DNA of 64,000 nucleotides from Exophiala sp. HKRS030 (taxonomy: Eukaryota; Ascomycota; Eurotiomycetes; Chaetothyriales; Herpotrichiellaceae), in the NCBI GenBank assembly GCA_023897205.1, contig JAHWDD010000002.1:558001-622000 (forward strand), written 5' to 3'. The notes under the pieces were generated by a model. The model had not been told where the DNA came from, ran no database searches, and worked only from the letters and a program-made list of their open reading frames with translations. This document shows positions 42,953-52,660 of the stretch, in pieces. The position numbers and the translations under genes were made by a program. Every line of letters starts with the position of its first letter. The stretch's first letter is position 1.

Positions 42953-43594
42953 AAGGGATGTACTGATTTTTAAATGCGCATTAGTTTTAGACTTGGGTCA
43001 TGGATGCATCACAATCTTGTGCAAGAGGACATTGACATTTCCCTCCATCTCTCTCCATTTTCCAAGTGCGTGATTCTTGCGAAATGGCGCATTTTTTAGG
43101 TGTCAAGATTGGCGTCGGCCTTTGGATTGCCACCGACGAACCAATAGCGCCATCTTCACCAGGTACTGACTGCCTAAGGAAGAACTCATAGACGATTTTA
43201 ATTATTGGATAAAAGCCTCCCCGGCGTTACCTTACATTCTGCTTCATCTTTGTGTTATCGTCTCCCTCTCTCTCTCAGCCTATGCTGAAAGCTAGCTAAT
43301 GTCGTCTCTTGTCAATCACAAGCAACACCATACACTACCTAATATCCAAGACATTGGGGCGCACAGCATTCCCTCGCTTCCGTCCGGGCCGGACCTCCAC
43401 CGGGATCTTCTCGATTTTGTTGTTCTTAGGCGCTGGAAGGGGCGATCTGAGCGAATGCCTATCGAGATATCTTTGTACAAGGCACACGACTGAGAGAACT
43501 AATAATTTAATCGTTATCATTGCCCTTGAGAATGTCTCTTGACTATTGGGCGGGCACTTCAGCGATAAGGTAGTCTTGTGCCGCGTGCGTGATA

Positions 43595-43645
43595 CAACAC
43601 CTCCGCATAAGTCACCGTCCCCCCCCAAAATTTCCTCTATTTTAC
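43595..43645 (+). repeat. left terminal inverted repeat of the MITE
   Basis: Pairs with 43877-43927 over 51 bp; differences are C/A within the C run and A/G just after it. Confidence 0.85.
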
Positions 43646-43876
43646 TACAATATACATAACTATTTACTTTTTTAGTAGAACTAAGTCTATAAAACTTTTA
43701 AATTATGATGTCTCTTTCTTCTAAAATTAAGATAGTGCTTTTGAATTGAATAATATAAGAAAAATTTATATATATAATCTTTTCTTTATAGTTTTTTCTA
43801 TCTATATCATAAATTTCAATACAAGTTCTTCAACTGAATAAAAAGTTACAATGTATTGAACTTCTAGAATCTTGGT

Positions 43877-43927
43877 GTAAAATAGAGGAAATTCTGGGGG
43901 TGGACGGTGACTTATGCGGAGGTGTTG
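43877..43927 (-). repeat. right terminal inverted repeat of the MITE
   Basis: Complement of 43595-43645, ending at the TA duplication. Confidence 0.85.
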
Positions 43928-44550
43928 TATGTTAGCCCACCACTACAATCATCAATTTCGCGGTACAGCTACGTACCTACAGAAGGACGACAGCGTAGAA
44001 CCCGTCATTCCCAAGTATCGTAAATTGGCTCGTGGACGAGCCCATCGCAACTATTCGTTTCATGGCATTGTGACGATGCTTTTCACAAACAGTGATGAAC
44101 CCAACATTTCTACTCGGATCGAGCGGCGTGATGGAAGCTGGCAAGATTGCAAGGCTGTCTCCCGCAATGGCACTTGAGATAACGAAAGCCTCAGTCGGTT
44201 TTTTTCTTAAAACTCAAAAAATCCGTGTACCAGTATAAGAAGGGGCAGGCCGATGAGCAGAAATTCAAAAAAGAGTGCCTCAAATAATCAGTTTACCACA
44301 CCCATTTGTACAGTAGGTGAATGGCCGCCTCTGGGGACGGGAAAGTCCATAGCGAGGTCTGGGATGTGGCCAGGGTGATCACTCCCCTGCAGTCACGTGG
44401 TGCCAAGTGCTACTTTTCAATCATCGCGTTCTTCCACTCAAGACCCAACACCAACCATCACAACGCTGTCACCGCACGGAACTTCGCCGACTCGGAAAGA
44501 CTTTACCTGCTGCCTTCTGTAGTCTGGGTCTCTCTGCTCCTGGGATAGAG

Positions 44551-46863
44551 ATGTCACCGCCACTGGCAAGCCATCACGAGCACCTCTCTGGATCTGAGCT
44601 TGCTCCTAGTCATACGCCACAGGCGCCGGTCTATGATGTTGCGCTTGGCGGGAGTGCTCTGCCCATCCAGAAATCGATCGAGGAAGAACCACAGTCTTTT
44701 AGTGCAGAGCACTCGTCGGCAGAATCCAAAGCAAGTTCCAGTCAACAGTCTGTCGAAAATGAAAGAGACGTTGCCCAGATTGACGGCTTGGTACTTCCCA
44801 CTTTACCAGTATTAGGGCCTGGAGAATATGCGCTCGCTCTCCCGGTTGAAGGCAAGATCCAGTCTGTCTATTCCGACATCATCAAGTCCAAGAAGAAGGC
44901 AATCTTGAAATTCCTCAATCGGCATGACTCTGTTGGCTCCGCCAATGGATCTCCCACCCGTACACAAGAGCGGATCGAAATGATGGAAATGATCCAACAG
45001 CTCAACGACACGGTTACTCACATGGACCTTGGTCTCCCTGGAACTTTTACACAGTATTCCATTCAGTCAGAGGCAGAGGCAGCTTATGCCAACTACGCAG
45101 GGTCCAAATTTTCTCTTCTGGGTCACCTGGTTGACATGCTTGCCCATGTTGAATGCTCCATCGTCGTCATGAGTCAAGCAGGGCCGGTACAAGACCTGAT
45201 TGAGCAATACTTGAAGCTCAAACACATCACTGTGAGACGACAGGATCGTGCGATTACTTTAAGCTCGTCGGAGGTGGAGCGTTCTCGAAATGAATTCCAG
45301 GTCGAATTGGTCAGCACTTTCTCGACATGTCAACTAGCGTTTCCTATGAAACCTATTTTGATCATTGCATTCGATGCGTCATTCGATTCGCAAGATCCAC
45401 AAGTTATGCGTATCAGACAGTACTTCTCTCCGAGACCTCCAACATTGTTACCTGTGGTGCATTTCCTTGTATCCAACTCATCTGAGCACGTGGATCGATG
45501 TCTGCCGAAAGACATGCCTTCCCCATCAAGGTTGAAGCTTCTTGTACGTGCGACGTATCAAGCTCGACCAAATCTCGGAGGAAGGCCGACTTATGTCCCC
45601 GATCCTTCAGATGAACCCGAAGGCCGTGCTATGGACATGGCAGATCTCCAACGAGGTCTGCGAAAGACCCCAGAGCGCAAACTTGCCATCTTTGCACAAG
45701 TGATCACCAGGGCCTCATTGGCACTGGACTGGGCAAGCAACTGGACTCTTCCGATGCCTCGGCTGCAATTGACAGATATGGACCTAGGTCCATTAAGATC
45801 CAGTGGTGTCCCAACAATGGCTCCGACACCTCAAGAACCCATTCGATCCAGAACTCCTGCGTCAAGATCTGGAACACCATCCGGCAAGAGACGAATGTTG
45901 GACGTTGACAGTGTTCTTCCTGCTTTGATCAAGCGGCAGAGGTTGACTCCTCTCCAGGACTCGGCAGAAGCGGCCACCAAAAGTGAACCACCCAATGACC
46001 AACTGCAACAGATGCAGGAGCTTGTCAACAAGTTACAGGCTGATCTTCAAACCGAACGTGAAGCCAAACAAAAGGCCGAAGAAGAAAGGACGCGGATCCA
46101 AGAGCAATTGGAGAAGTGGAAGGAGGATCACGCCAACCTTCAACGACGTTACGAAAAACGAATGACGAAATGCCACGAATTAGATTTTTCCACCAAGAAG
46201 CTCCAAAAGATTATTGATAATAATAAATCCCGACAGGAGAGAACCGCCGAGGATAACGTGTCGCTCAAGCGAAAAGTGGCCGAGCTTCAAGCAGAGTTGA
46301 CGACTGTGCGAGAAGAAGTCAAAGCTGGTGGTGGCGATGCAGCTGCATTGGAAGCCGCTCGTGAAGAGGCTCGTGGGCTCCAGGCAAAGAACGTGTACCT
46401 TGAAAAGTCACTAGAGAACACACGCAAGGACTTTGAGTTTACGCGAACACAATATCAAGAAGCCTCTAACAAAGCCGCCGAGTTCGCCGGACAAGTTCAA
46501 GAACTCGAGACCAAAGTTGCCGAACTCACCCAGCAAGCTGGCGATGAGAAGCGCCGTCTCAAAGAACAAAGTCACACTTACAGTCTTCAAAAGCACTTTG
46601 CGAAGATACAAGAGCTAGAATTGGGCATCCACAGCCGAGAAGTGCGACTAAAGAGGCTCGAAGAAGAGAATCGTCAATTGAAGCGTACTCGAGGTGTCCA
46701 GACCCGAGGATCTAGTGTTCAACCTCCAGGAAGTCCAAATTTGGATGGCCCCGGCAGAGGAACCAGAAGTCGACAAGCGAGTCCAGCTGCAGGATTGTTT
46801 TCCAATACTCATCATGCGGCAGGATCTAACAGGGGAAGCTTACTGAGACATCAAGAGAGGTAA
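44551..46863 (+). CDS. HDA1 histone-deacetylase complex subunit 2/3
   Basis: 770 residues from the ATG at 44551, no introns. I chose this ATG because the upstream open frame has no ATG and no family character. Residues about 80-420 form the HDA2/3 domain, a SNF2-like fold without helicase motifs: 'LPVEGKIQSVYSDIIKSKKK', 'KFSLLGHLVDMLAHVECSIV', 'PILIIAFDASFDSQDP' and 'LLPVVHFLVSNSSEHVDRCL'. The C-terminal half (about 490-745) is a long coiled coil rich in Glu/Lys/Gln. A basic Ser/Gly tail follows. It should be a nuclear scaffold for class II deacetylase Hda1, giving transcriptional repression. Whether it corresponds to yeast Hda2 or Hda3 is not clear. Confidence 0.83.
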   Translation: MSPPLASHHEHLSGSELAPSHTPQAPVYDVALGGSALPIQKSIEEEPQSFSAEHSSAESKASSSQQSVENERDVAQIDGLVLPTLPVLGPGEYALALPVEGKIQSVYSDIIKSKKKAILKFLNRHDSVGSANGSPTRTQERIEMMEMIQQLNDTVTHMDLGLPGTFTQYSIQSEAEAAYANYAGSKFSLLGHLVDMLAHVECSIVVMSQAGPVQDLIEQYLKLKHITVRRQDRAITLSSSEVERSRNEFQVELVSTFSTCQLAFPMKPILIIAFDASFDSQDPQVMRIRQYFSPRPPTLLPVVHFLVSNSSEHVDRCLPKDMPSPSRLKLLVRATYQARPNLGGRPTYVPDPSDEPEGRAMDMADLQRGLRKTPERKLAIFAQVITRASLALDWASNWTLPMPRLQLTDMDLGPLRSSGVPTMAPTPQEPIRSRTPASRSGTPSGKRRMLDVDSVLPALIKRQRLTPLQDSAEAATKSEPPNDQLQQMQELVNKLQADLQTEREAKQKAEEERTRIQEQLEKWKEDHANLQRRYEKRMTKCHELDFSTKKLQKIIDNNKSRQERTAEDNVSLKRKVAELQAELTTVREEVKAGGGDAAALEAAREEARGLQAKNVYLEKSLENTRKDFEFTRTQYQEASNKAAEFAGQVQELETKVAELTQQAGDEKRRLKEQSHTYSLQKHFAKIQELELGIHSREVRLKRLEEENRQLKRTRGVQTRGSSVQPPGSPNLDGPGRGTRSRQASPAAGLFSNTHHAAGSNRGSLLRHQER

Positions 46864-47541
46864 CTTTGCGTTGGACTTTCTCGAAGATGGACTTTCCAAG
46901 GGAAGATGATGATAATTTTCGACATGCCCTCGTGGCGGTCAGTACTGTAGCGTTGAGAAGGTCTCGGCGGTCGGGCCCGGTGGGTGAGCGGAACAAGATT
47001 GACATCGGTTATCAGTACCCTGCAACATACCTGAGATTTGGCTGAGAAAGGTCGTGACGAGGGATTTGGTGACCATTTGCAGGGTTCGTGCGCGTGTCAC
47101 AAACAAAGGATATAAATGGTTTCTTTTGCTGCGAGGTTTTCCTCAAGGATTGAACAGTCTAACGGTCTTGGGCTTGGGAATGCGATGGGCGAGAGTTTGA
47201 AGGCTGAAGTGCCTTTAGGTAGATACCTCCTACTGAACATGGTTTGTTGCTCCTGCAACGGGAAATGCGAAGACAGAATTCTCTCTCTCCCCCTCTGAAT
47301 AGGTCAATCGGACGAGATAGAGAGGGACGAGGGGAAGACAGTCGTTTAGAAGAGAGCATGTTTCATATCTGATTATAGAGTGTATAAGAACATATCTATC
47401 GTAGCCCCTACCCCCTATCCCTTACGGTCATTTGTTAACAATTTGAACGTGACATTGGTTTCCTTTTTTGGGCCTGGAATTGTGGTTTGATGCGCCATAT
47501 TTGTGGGGTTTTCCTTCCTGGAATTTCGTTCTTGTTGGTTT
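46864..47541. other. convergent intergenic region
   Basis: 678 bp of 3' flanks; a CT-rich run (CTCTCTCTCCCCCTCT, about 47281-47296) is the only notable sequence. Confidence 0.5.
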
Positions 47542-48639
47542 TTATTGTTTCATATTCAAAATCTCCTTTTCGATGGCCTGGCCGAAGGTGTCCGTCGTTC
47601 CTTTCCCACCCACGTCCGCCGTGACCACGGCCTGTTCTGATCTGGCCAAGACGTTCTCGACCGCCTTGAGCATGGCGTCCGCCGCCGGTTTGTAACCGAA
47701 GTGGTCCAGCATCATCTGGCCGGCCCAGATCATGCCGACCGGGTTCGCTATGCCCTTGCCGAAGATGTCGGGGGCACTCCCGTGGACGGGTTCGAACAAG
47801 CTCGGAAACTCTCCGGTCGGGTTGATGTTCCCCGAAGGTGCGATCCCTATGGTGCCGGTACATGCCGGGCCCAGGTCGGAGAGGATGTCGCCGAACAAAT
47901 TACTACCGACGATGACATCAAACATGTCCGGGTGTAGGACGAAATGGGCCGTCAAGATGTCGATGTGGTACTTGTCCAGCTTGACGTCCGGGTATTCTCT
48001 GGCGGAGATCTCGGCGACCCGTGAGTCCCAATAAGGCATGGTGATGCTGATGCCGTTGGATTTGGTGGCGGAGGTCAGGTGTTTCTTGGGCCGACGTCTC
48101 GCCAGGTCAAACGCGTACCGGACGACCCGGTCGACACCTCGACGGGTCATGACGGTGTCTTGTATGACGGTTTCGCGGTCGGTCCCTTCGAACATGGTCC
48201 CACCGATGGAACTGTATTCCCCTTCGGTGTTTTCTCGCACGATCCAAAAATCAATGTCGCCGGGTGATCGACCTGCCAGGGGACACTTGACCCCCGGCAT
48301 CAACCTGGCGGGTCTCAAATTGATGTACTGGTCGAACTCCCGTCGGAATTTCAACAAACTACCCCAGAGGGACACATGGTCCGGGACCAGAGAAGGCATC
48401 CCCACGGCACCAAAGTAGATGGCGTCGAATTTGGAGAGTGTCGCCTTCCAGTCCGTCGGCAACATGTCGCCGTGCTTTTGGTAGTAGTCGCAAGAAGCAA
48501 AGTCGAACGTCTCGAATTGAAGGGACAGGTCGAATACTTTGGCGGCCGCTTCCAGACACTTCACCCCCCAAGGCATGACTTCTTGTCCTATCCCATCTCC
48601 AGGGATCACGGCGATCTTGAGTGTCGATGGTGGTGACAT
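47542..48639 (-). CDS. tartrate/D-malate dehydrogenase (decarboxylating)
   Basis: 365 residues, no introns. I start it at 48639, where 'LKIAVIPGDGIGQEVMPWG' opens the fold, although the frame is open 72 codons further with no family similarity. It belongs to the isocitrate/isopropylmalate dehydrogenase superfamily. Substrate-loop marks 'FDQYINLRPARLMPG', 'IDFWIVRENTEGEYSSIGG', 'SATKSNGI' and metal/NAD segments 'DIIVGSNLFGDILSDLG'-like and 'FEPVHGSAPDIFGKGIANP' are present. The substrate loop is of the tartrate/D-malate type rather than LeuB. It should oxidise and decarboxylate D-malate or tartrate with NAD+ and Mn/Mg. No mitochondrial presequence is evident with this start. Confidence 0.88.
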   Translation of the reverse strand: MSPPSTLKIAVIPGDGIGQEVMPWGVKCLEAAAKVFDLSLQFETFDFASCDYYQKHGDMLPTDWKATLSKFDAIYFGAVGMPSLVPDHVSLWGSLLKFRREFDQYINLRPARLMPGVKCPLAGRSPGDIDFWIVRENTEGEYSSIGGTMFEGTDRETVIQDTVMTRRGVDRVVRYAFDLARRRPKKHLTSATKSNGISITMPYWDSRVAEISAREYPDVKLDKYHIDILTAHFVLHPDMFDVIVGSNLFGDILSDLGPACTGTIGIAPSGNINPTGEFPSLFEPVHGSAPDIFGKGIANPVGMIWAGQMMLDHFGYKPAADAMLKAVENVLARSEQAVVTADVGGKGTTDTFGQAIEKEILNMKQ

Positions 48640-49529
48640 TTCTTGATTTTTCCCTTTTTGGGATGTGTGAGAGATGTGAATTGTACGTATCTCTGGAGCA
48701 GAGTACCTCGCTAAAGAAAAACAAAAGGTTTGAGAGTTGTAGATATCAAAATCGAAAAAAGATATCCTGAGGCGGGTGATTTTTTGACCGAGAAATGTAT
48801 CAATGATATACGGGGTACGAGTATGTGTTTGGATGTTTGTGGTTGTAAATGTCAAGTCTTCAAAGTCGATGTCGAAGTTGGTAGTTGGTTATATTGGGAA
48901 GGCTGAGTGCATTTACATCTGATATATACCTTGGGTAGGTCTATGTTTCAACCAGTCCTCGTGCCGATATTTCCAACATGAACCGAACCATGAGGGGGTT
49001 GCATTAGATATACCGAATCATACGGGAAGGCCTTGGGTAATCTGTCTACCTTGTTTTCCTCTTTCAACCGTTGGTGTACTCCGTATTCCGTACCGTGGAT
49101 TCCGATAGCGGAGTGCGACGGTCAATTTTTTGGCCGACGACACTTTGCACAGAAAAAAGGACAAGTCAGGGTTTACAACAAGGCTGTGATGGAAAGTTTC
49201 TGATCATAAAAAGTATCGTCCCAATGCTGCGACATTGGCTGCTGCAACTTCAAGTCGTGTGGTACTTTGGAATGAAGAGTTGTCACCAACATGGAGGGTG
49301 GTTGTTCGCGTGAACAAGACATATTGCGATTTGCGGGGTAAAAAGGTACCGGATATATGTAACCGACTATCTCAGGTACCCTACGAGCATATATACCTGA
49401 CTAGGTACATGAGAATGGTATTAGTACCAACTGTATATACCTGGGAAACACGAAAGACAATTGCGACTTCTGTTTGACTTGGGTACTAATCAACGCCGTT
49501 TTGTCATTCCGGTATGTAAGGTGATAAAT
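48640..49529. other. intergenic, 0.9 kb
   Basis: Promoter side of the dehydrogenase; SelO ends at 49530. Contains TACTCCGTA at 49077-49085, immediately followed by a partial second copy (TTCCGTA). No gene seen. Confidence 0.5.
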
Positions 49530-51581
49530 CTAAGAGGAGCAACTACATTGAATGGCTCTCTGATATCGTGGAACATCACCACAATACTTCTTTTCGATTT
49601 CCTCATTCCAGTTCCACTCATCTTGGAATGGATTCAATGACATTTCCATCACACCTTGAAGGATATCTCTTTCCTTTTTATTCTGCACTCGATCAATAAT
49701 GTCGTCGAGTAACCATCCTCGTGGCACAAAGTTCGGGTTGACTGCTTTCATGGCCTTTTCTCGGTCCTCGTCGGTAGATGACTCGGTGCCCCAATCCTCC
49801 ACGATTCGTTCTCGCCACGAGTCAAGCCACTTCCCAATCCTTTCGCGGCCACTTTCATTGGTCTCGTTCAACCCTGTAACTCCCTCATGGTGGAAAAACC
49901 GTTCTGCCGTTTGTTCTCGATTCTCTTTGGTACTGACGTCTTCGAGCCTTACCGTAGACAAGCGACGGAAGAAGTGGTTAAAGTCCAACTCGAGGGCTTC
50001 CAAAGTGTCGAGGAGCTCGGAGAAGAGTTTCTCAAAGTCGCCTTCTTTCTGGGTCTTCAGGCCAAGGCGCAGAGTCATCAGGCGCCGATACTCACTAAAA
50101 AACACAGCCTTGTATTCATCGGCAATCTGATCAATGATGGTCTCGGCGCGCTTGATGAGAATAGGAGCAAAGTCTTCCTCAACACCCTTTTCCACAAACA
50201 CTTCGTCGTCGACACGTTCACCAGAACCGATCAACTCGCCCAATGATTCACCGAGACGGACAAGATTCCACCAGATGATGGTCGGCTGGGCTCGATAGCT
50301 GTATCGAAGCATGTGGTCATCATGGTTGGGAGTATATGTCGGGTCAAAATTGTCCATGAATGCGAACGGGCCATAGTCCATAGAGAGACCAAATATCGAA
50401 GTATTGTCGGTATTAAGAACACCATTCATGAAACCGTAGGCCTGCCACATGCCAACAACTTTGGCATTTCGACGGACAATTTCCCGGTATAGCCTTGTGA
50501 AGCGGTTCTCTTCAGCACCTTCTTTACCCTGGAGTTCGTCCTTGGGCACGCCTCTGGCAGGATCGGGATGAGCATCTTTTGTGTCTGATGGCAGGACAGC
50601 GGGAAGTGATTCCCATCCGCCAAACACATCTTCTGCGATATAGGTAGCAACTTTGCGAATAAGGTTCCGATCACCTCTCGATCGCATTAGGTCAAAAGTA
50701 CCAAGACGCAGCCATGACTCGGCAAAGCGGCATACGATCGCTCCCGGCTCAAGCTGTTCTCGTATGACGGTTGACTTGGGGCATAACGTCAATGAAAGAG
50801 CTCGTGTTGTCGGAATACCGATGGCATTCAAATACTCAGAAACGACAAATTCTCTGATGCTGGATCGTAGTACAGCCTTGCCGTCGGCAAACCTCGAATA
50901 GGGCGTCTTGCCCGCGCCTTTCAATTGTAGTTCATAGCGGACCTTGGTCTTTGGGTTGGTAGCCTCGAACAAGGAGATTGCTCGTCCATCACCCAGTTGG
51001 CCCGCCCATTGACCAAATTGAAAGCCACCATAGCATTGTGCCCAAGGGTAGATGCCCCCATTTTCTTCATCCCAGTAGAATTTGTTGCCTGCAACAACCT
51101 CTTTGAGCTCTTCGGAGTTGGCCTCACTGTCGGCAAGACCAATGTCACGGAGGGCGGCTCGACTGACAGCAAGAAGCTCGGGATCCTCAGTAGGTTCCGG
51201 CCTGACATATGTATATAATGCTTCTCTGACCATGCGAGGCCCCAGCTTTTGTCGAGGCGCCTGATGTGACTCGAGAGGAGTGGGATACTGTGAATCGGGA
51301 GGTAGTTTGGAGGTGAATGTATTTGACTTTGGAATGTCTGCTAAAGTAGACGTGGCATCATTCTCTTTCTCTGACCTCGGCCCTTTGGTGAGGCCACTGG
51401 ATATATGCGAAGACATTTGCGCGAGTCTGACACGAGCGGGGGAAGTCGACGGCCGATAGAAACGAGAAACCTGCTTGAAGAGCATGCGAAAAGCGATGAG
51501 AAATAAACAGGCCGCAAAGGCGTTATATAGAAGCGACGAAGATTCTTGGTTGATGATGATATTCAACAATCCTTCCATCAT
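49530..51581 (-). CDS. FMP40: SelO-family protein AMP-transferase (Fmp40-like)
   Basis: 683 residues without introns, the fungal/mitochondrial SelO (YdiU, UPF0061) pseudokinase fold. The N-terminus holds a hydrophobic segment and basic residues consistent with mitochondrial targeting. Domain marks include 'YGGFQFGQWAGQLGDGRA', 'YELQLKGAGKTPYSRFADGK', 'AVLRSSIREFVVSEYLNAIG' and 'YGFMNGVLNTDNTSIFGLSM' followed by 'DYGPFAFMD', which carry the nucleotide- and metal-binding residues. SelO enzymes bind ATP in flipped orientation and attach AMP to Ser/Thr/Tyr, in mitochondria linked to redox control. The protein ends 'CSCSS', with Cys where animal SelO has selenocysteine. Confidence 0.92.
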   Translation of the reverse strand: MMEGLLNIIINQESSSLLYNAFAACLFLIAFRMLFKQVSRFYRPSTSPARVRLAQMSSHISSGLTKGPRSEKENDATSTLADIPKSNTFTSKLPPDSQYPTPLESHQAPRQKLGPRMVREALYTYVRPEPTEDPELLAVSRAALRDIGLADSEANSEELKEVVAGNKFYWDEENGGIYPWAQCYGGFQFGQWAGQLGDGRAISLFEATNPKTKVRYELQLKGAGKTPYSRFADGKAVLRSSIREFVVSEYLNAIGIPTTRALSLTLCPKSTVIREQLEPGAIVCRFAESWLRLGTFDLMRSRGDRNLIRKVATYIAEDVFGGWESLPAVLPSDTKDAHPDPARGVPKDELQGKEGAEENRFTRLYREIVRRNAKVVGMWQAYGFMNGVLNTDNTSIFGLSMDYGPFAFMDNFDPTYTPNHDDHMLRYSYRAQPTIIWWNLVRLGESLGELIGSGERVDDEVFVEKGVEEDFAPILIKRAETIIDQIADEYKAVFFSEYRRLMTLRLGLKTQKEGDFEKLFSELLDTLEALELDFNHFFRRLSTVRLEDVSTKENREQTAERFFHHEGVTGLNETNESGRERIGKWLDSWRERIVEDWGTESSTDEDREKAMKAVNPNFVPRGWLLDDIIDRVQNKKERDILQGVMEMSLNPFQDEWNWNEEIEKKYCGDVPRYQRAIQCSCSS

Positions 51582-52660
51582 TTATTTCTAATTCCCCTCT
51601 GCACCTTTCATCTTTGCGGCGGATGCGATGGCAAAGCGCGACGATCAGATGGAGAAAATGGCGACTCAGGATGATGTCATCCGAGTCATCTCCGGGACAA
51701 GATGTCTAGGTCGGATCGTGTGATGGGTAGTGAAGTTTATATGGCGACACATACGAATCTCAGGTGCTCTTTTGTCACGGGATCTGCGAACATTGCTGTT
51801 GAGTCTGCGCACCGAGTCTGCTGCCTATTGATGCGACGAATCAGTCAGGTGGAAGAACGCCAGATAGATGCCCGATCGACGATGTTGCGAATAAAAAGGT
51901 TTCTACATTTCATGACTCGGTTCTGCGCTGTGCGGATATTCCGTGCCCGAGGCTTGCTGTGGTGGCTTCGGGAACATCCTCCCTCGTACCTGAAGATCCC
52001 GCTGCGCCCCATAAACCCATTTACGAGTTAGACGTCTGTCTGTCTTTGCTGTGTAACGATCAACATCCCCCTTGTGACCCTGCTCTTACATGGACCTGGA
52101 CTCGGCAGCATCAGGGACGTGCATGAACTGTCAACCCAACTCAGACCATCTCAACCTCTTTCAACCATTCTTCATGCGTCTTTAATATGAAGCATCCTAT
52201 CGGCGACATGCGGCGGTAAGGAATTGCTTAGCGAACCCTTGAAACTGCGCGACGTGTCTCTCGCTCGATTCTCCACCGTCGTTGGCTTCATTTGTTGTTC
52301 TTTTGCTACCCAATGCATCAGTGCGTGTGTGACTGGAAGATTGCAATGAGAATGTTCCTGTCCCAGGTGGTTTGTTGCCATTTGTTTGTGGCCGACCTCA
52401 GAGTCATGAGATGAAGCTCTCAAAAAGGGCAGAGTATTCCTTGTTCATCTCTTCCCTTGTCATCCTAGCTACTCCATCCAAGTCTTTACTAAACTCTTGA
52501 CCGATATTTTGGTTCTTCGCTACTATTATTTATCACTGACCCTGTTCACCAATTTTCCCCTTGTCCGCCTGAAACCCGTGCTGCTGCACGCCACATTTAC
52601 CCTTAGAAGTTAGGCCTCGCTTATCACCCACAGGATATCTCACAATTGCAGTTCGCCAAA
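51582..52660. other. divergent promoter region
   Basis: 1.08 kb between SelO (minus) and the coiled-coil gene (plus). No gene or clear element. Confidence 0.45.

Larger units (their letters stand above)
43595..43927. mobile_element. MITE with 51-bp terminal inverted repeats, TA target duplication
   Basis: 333 bp bounded by CAACACCTCCGCATAAGTC and its complement. Each end lies next to TA (43593-43594 and 43928-43929), as expected for Tc1/mariner/pogo-type insertion at TA. The inverted repeats are 51 bp long with two mismatches. The interior is strongly A+T-rich and has no open frame, so this is a non-autonomous element. The arms are nearly identical, which suggests a fairly recent insertion. 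Confidence 0.85.
42953..44550. other. 1.6-kb intergenic region containing a MITE
   Basis: Between the flavin monooxygenase and the HDA1-complex gene. Apart from the 333-bp MITE I see only a CTCTCTCTCT run near 43267 and no gene. The HDA frame is open for 48 codons before its ATG. Confidence 0.5.

Noticed and set aside
48640..48855. N-terminal extension of the tartrate/D-malate dehydrogenase
   Set aside because: The fold begins directly after the internal ATG at 48639; the extension is Thr/Phe/Ile-rich and unlike family members.
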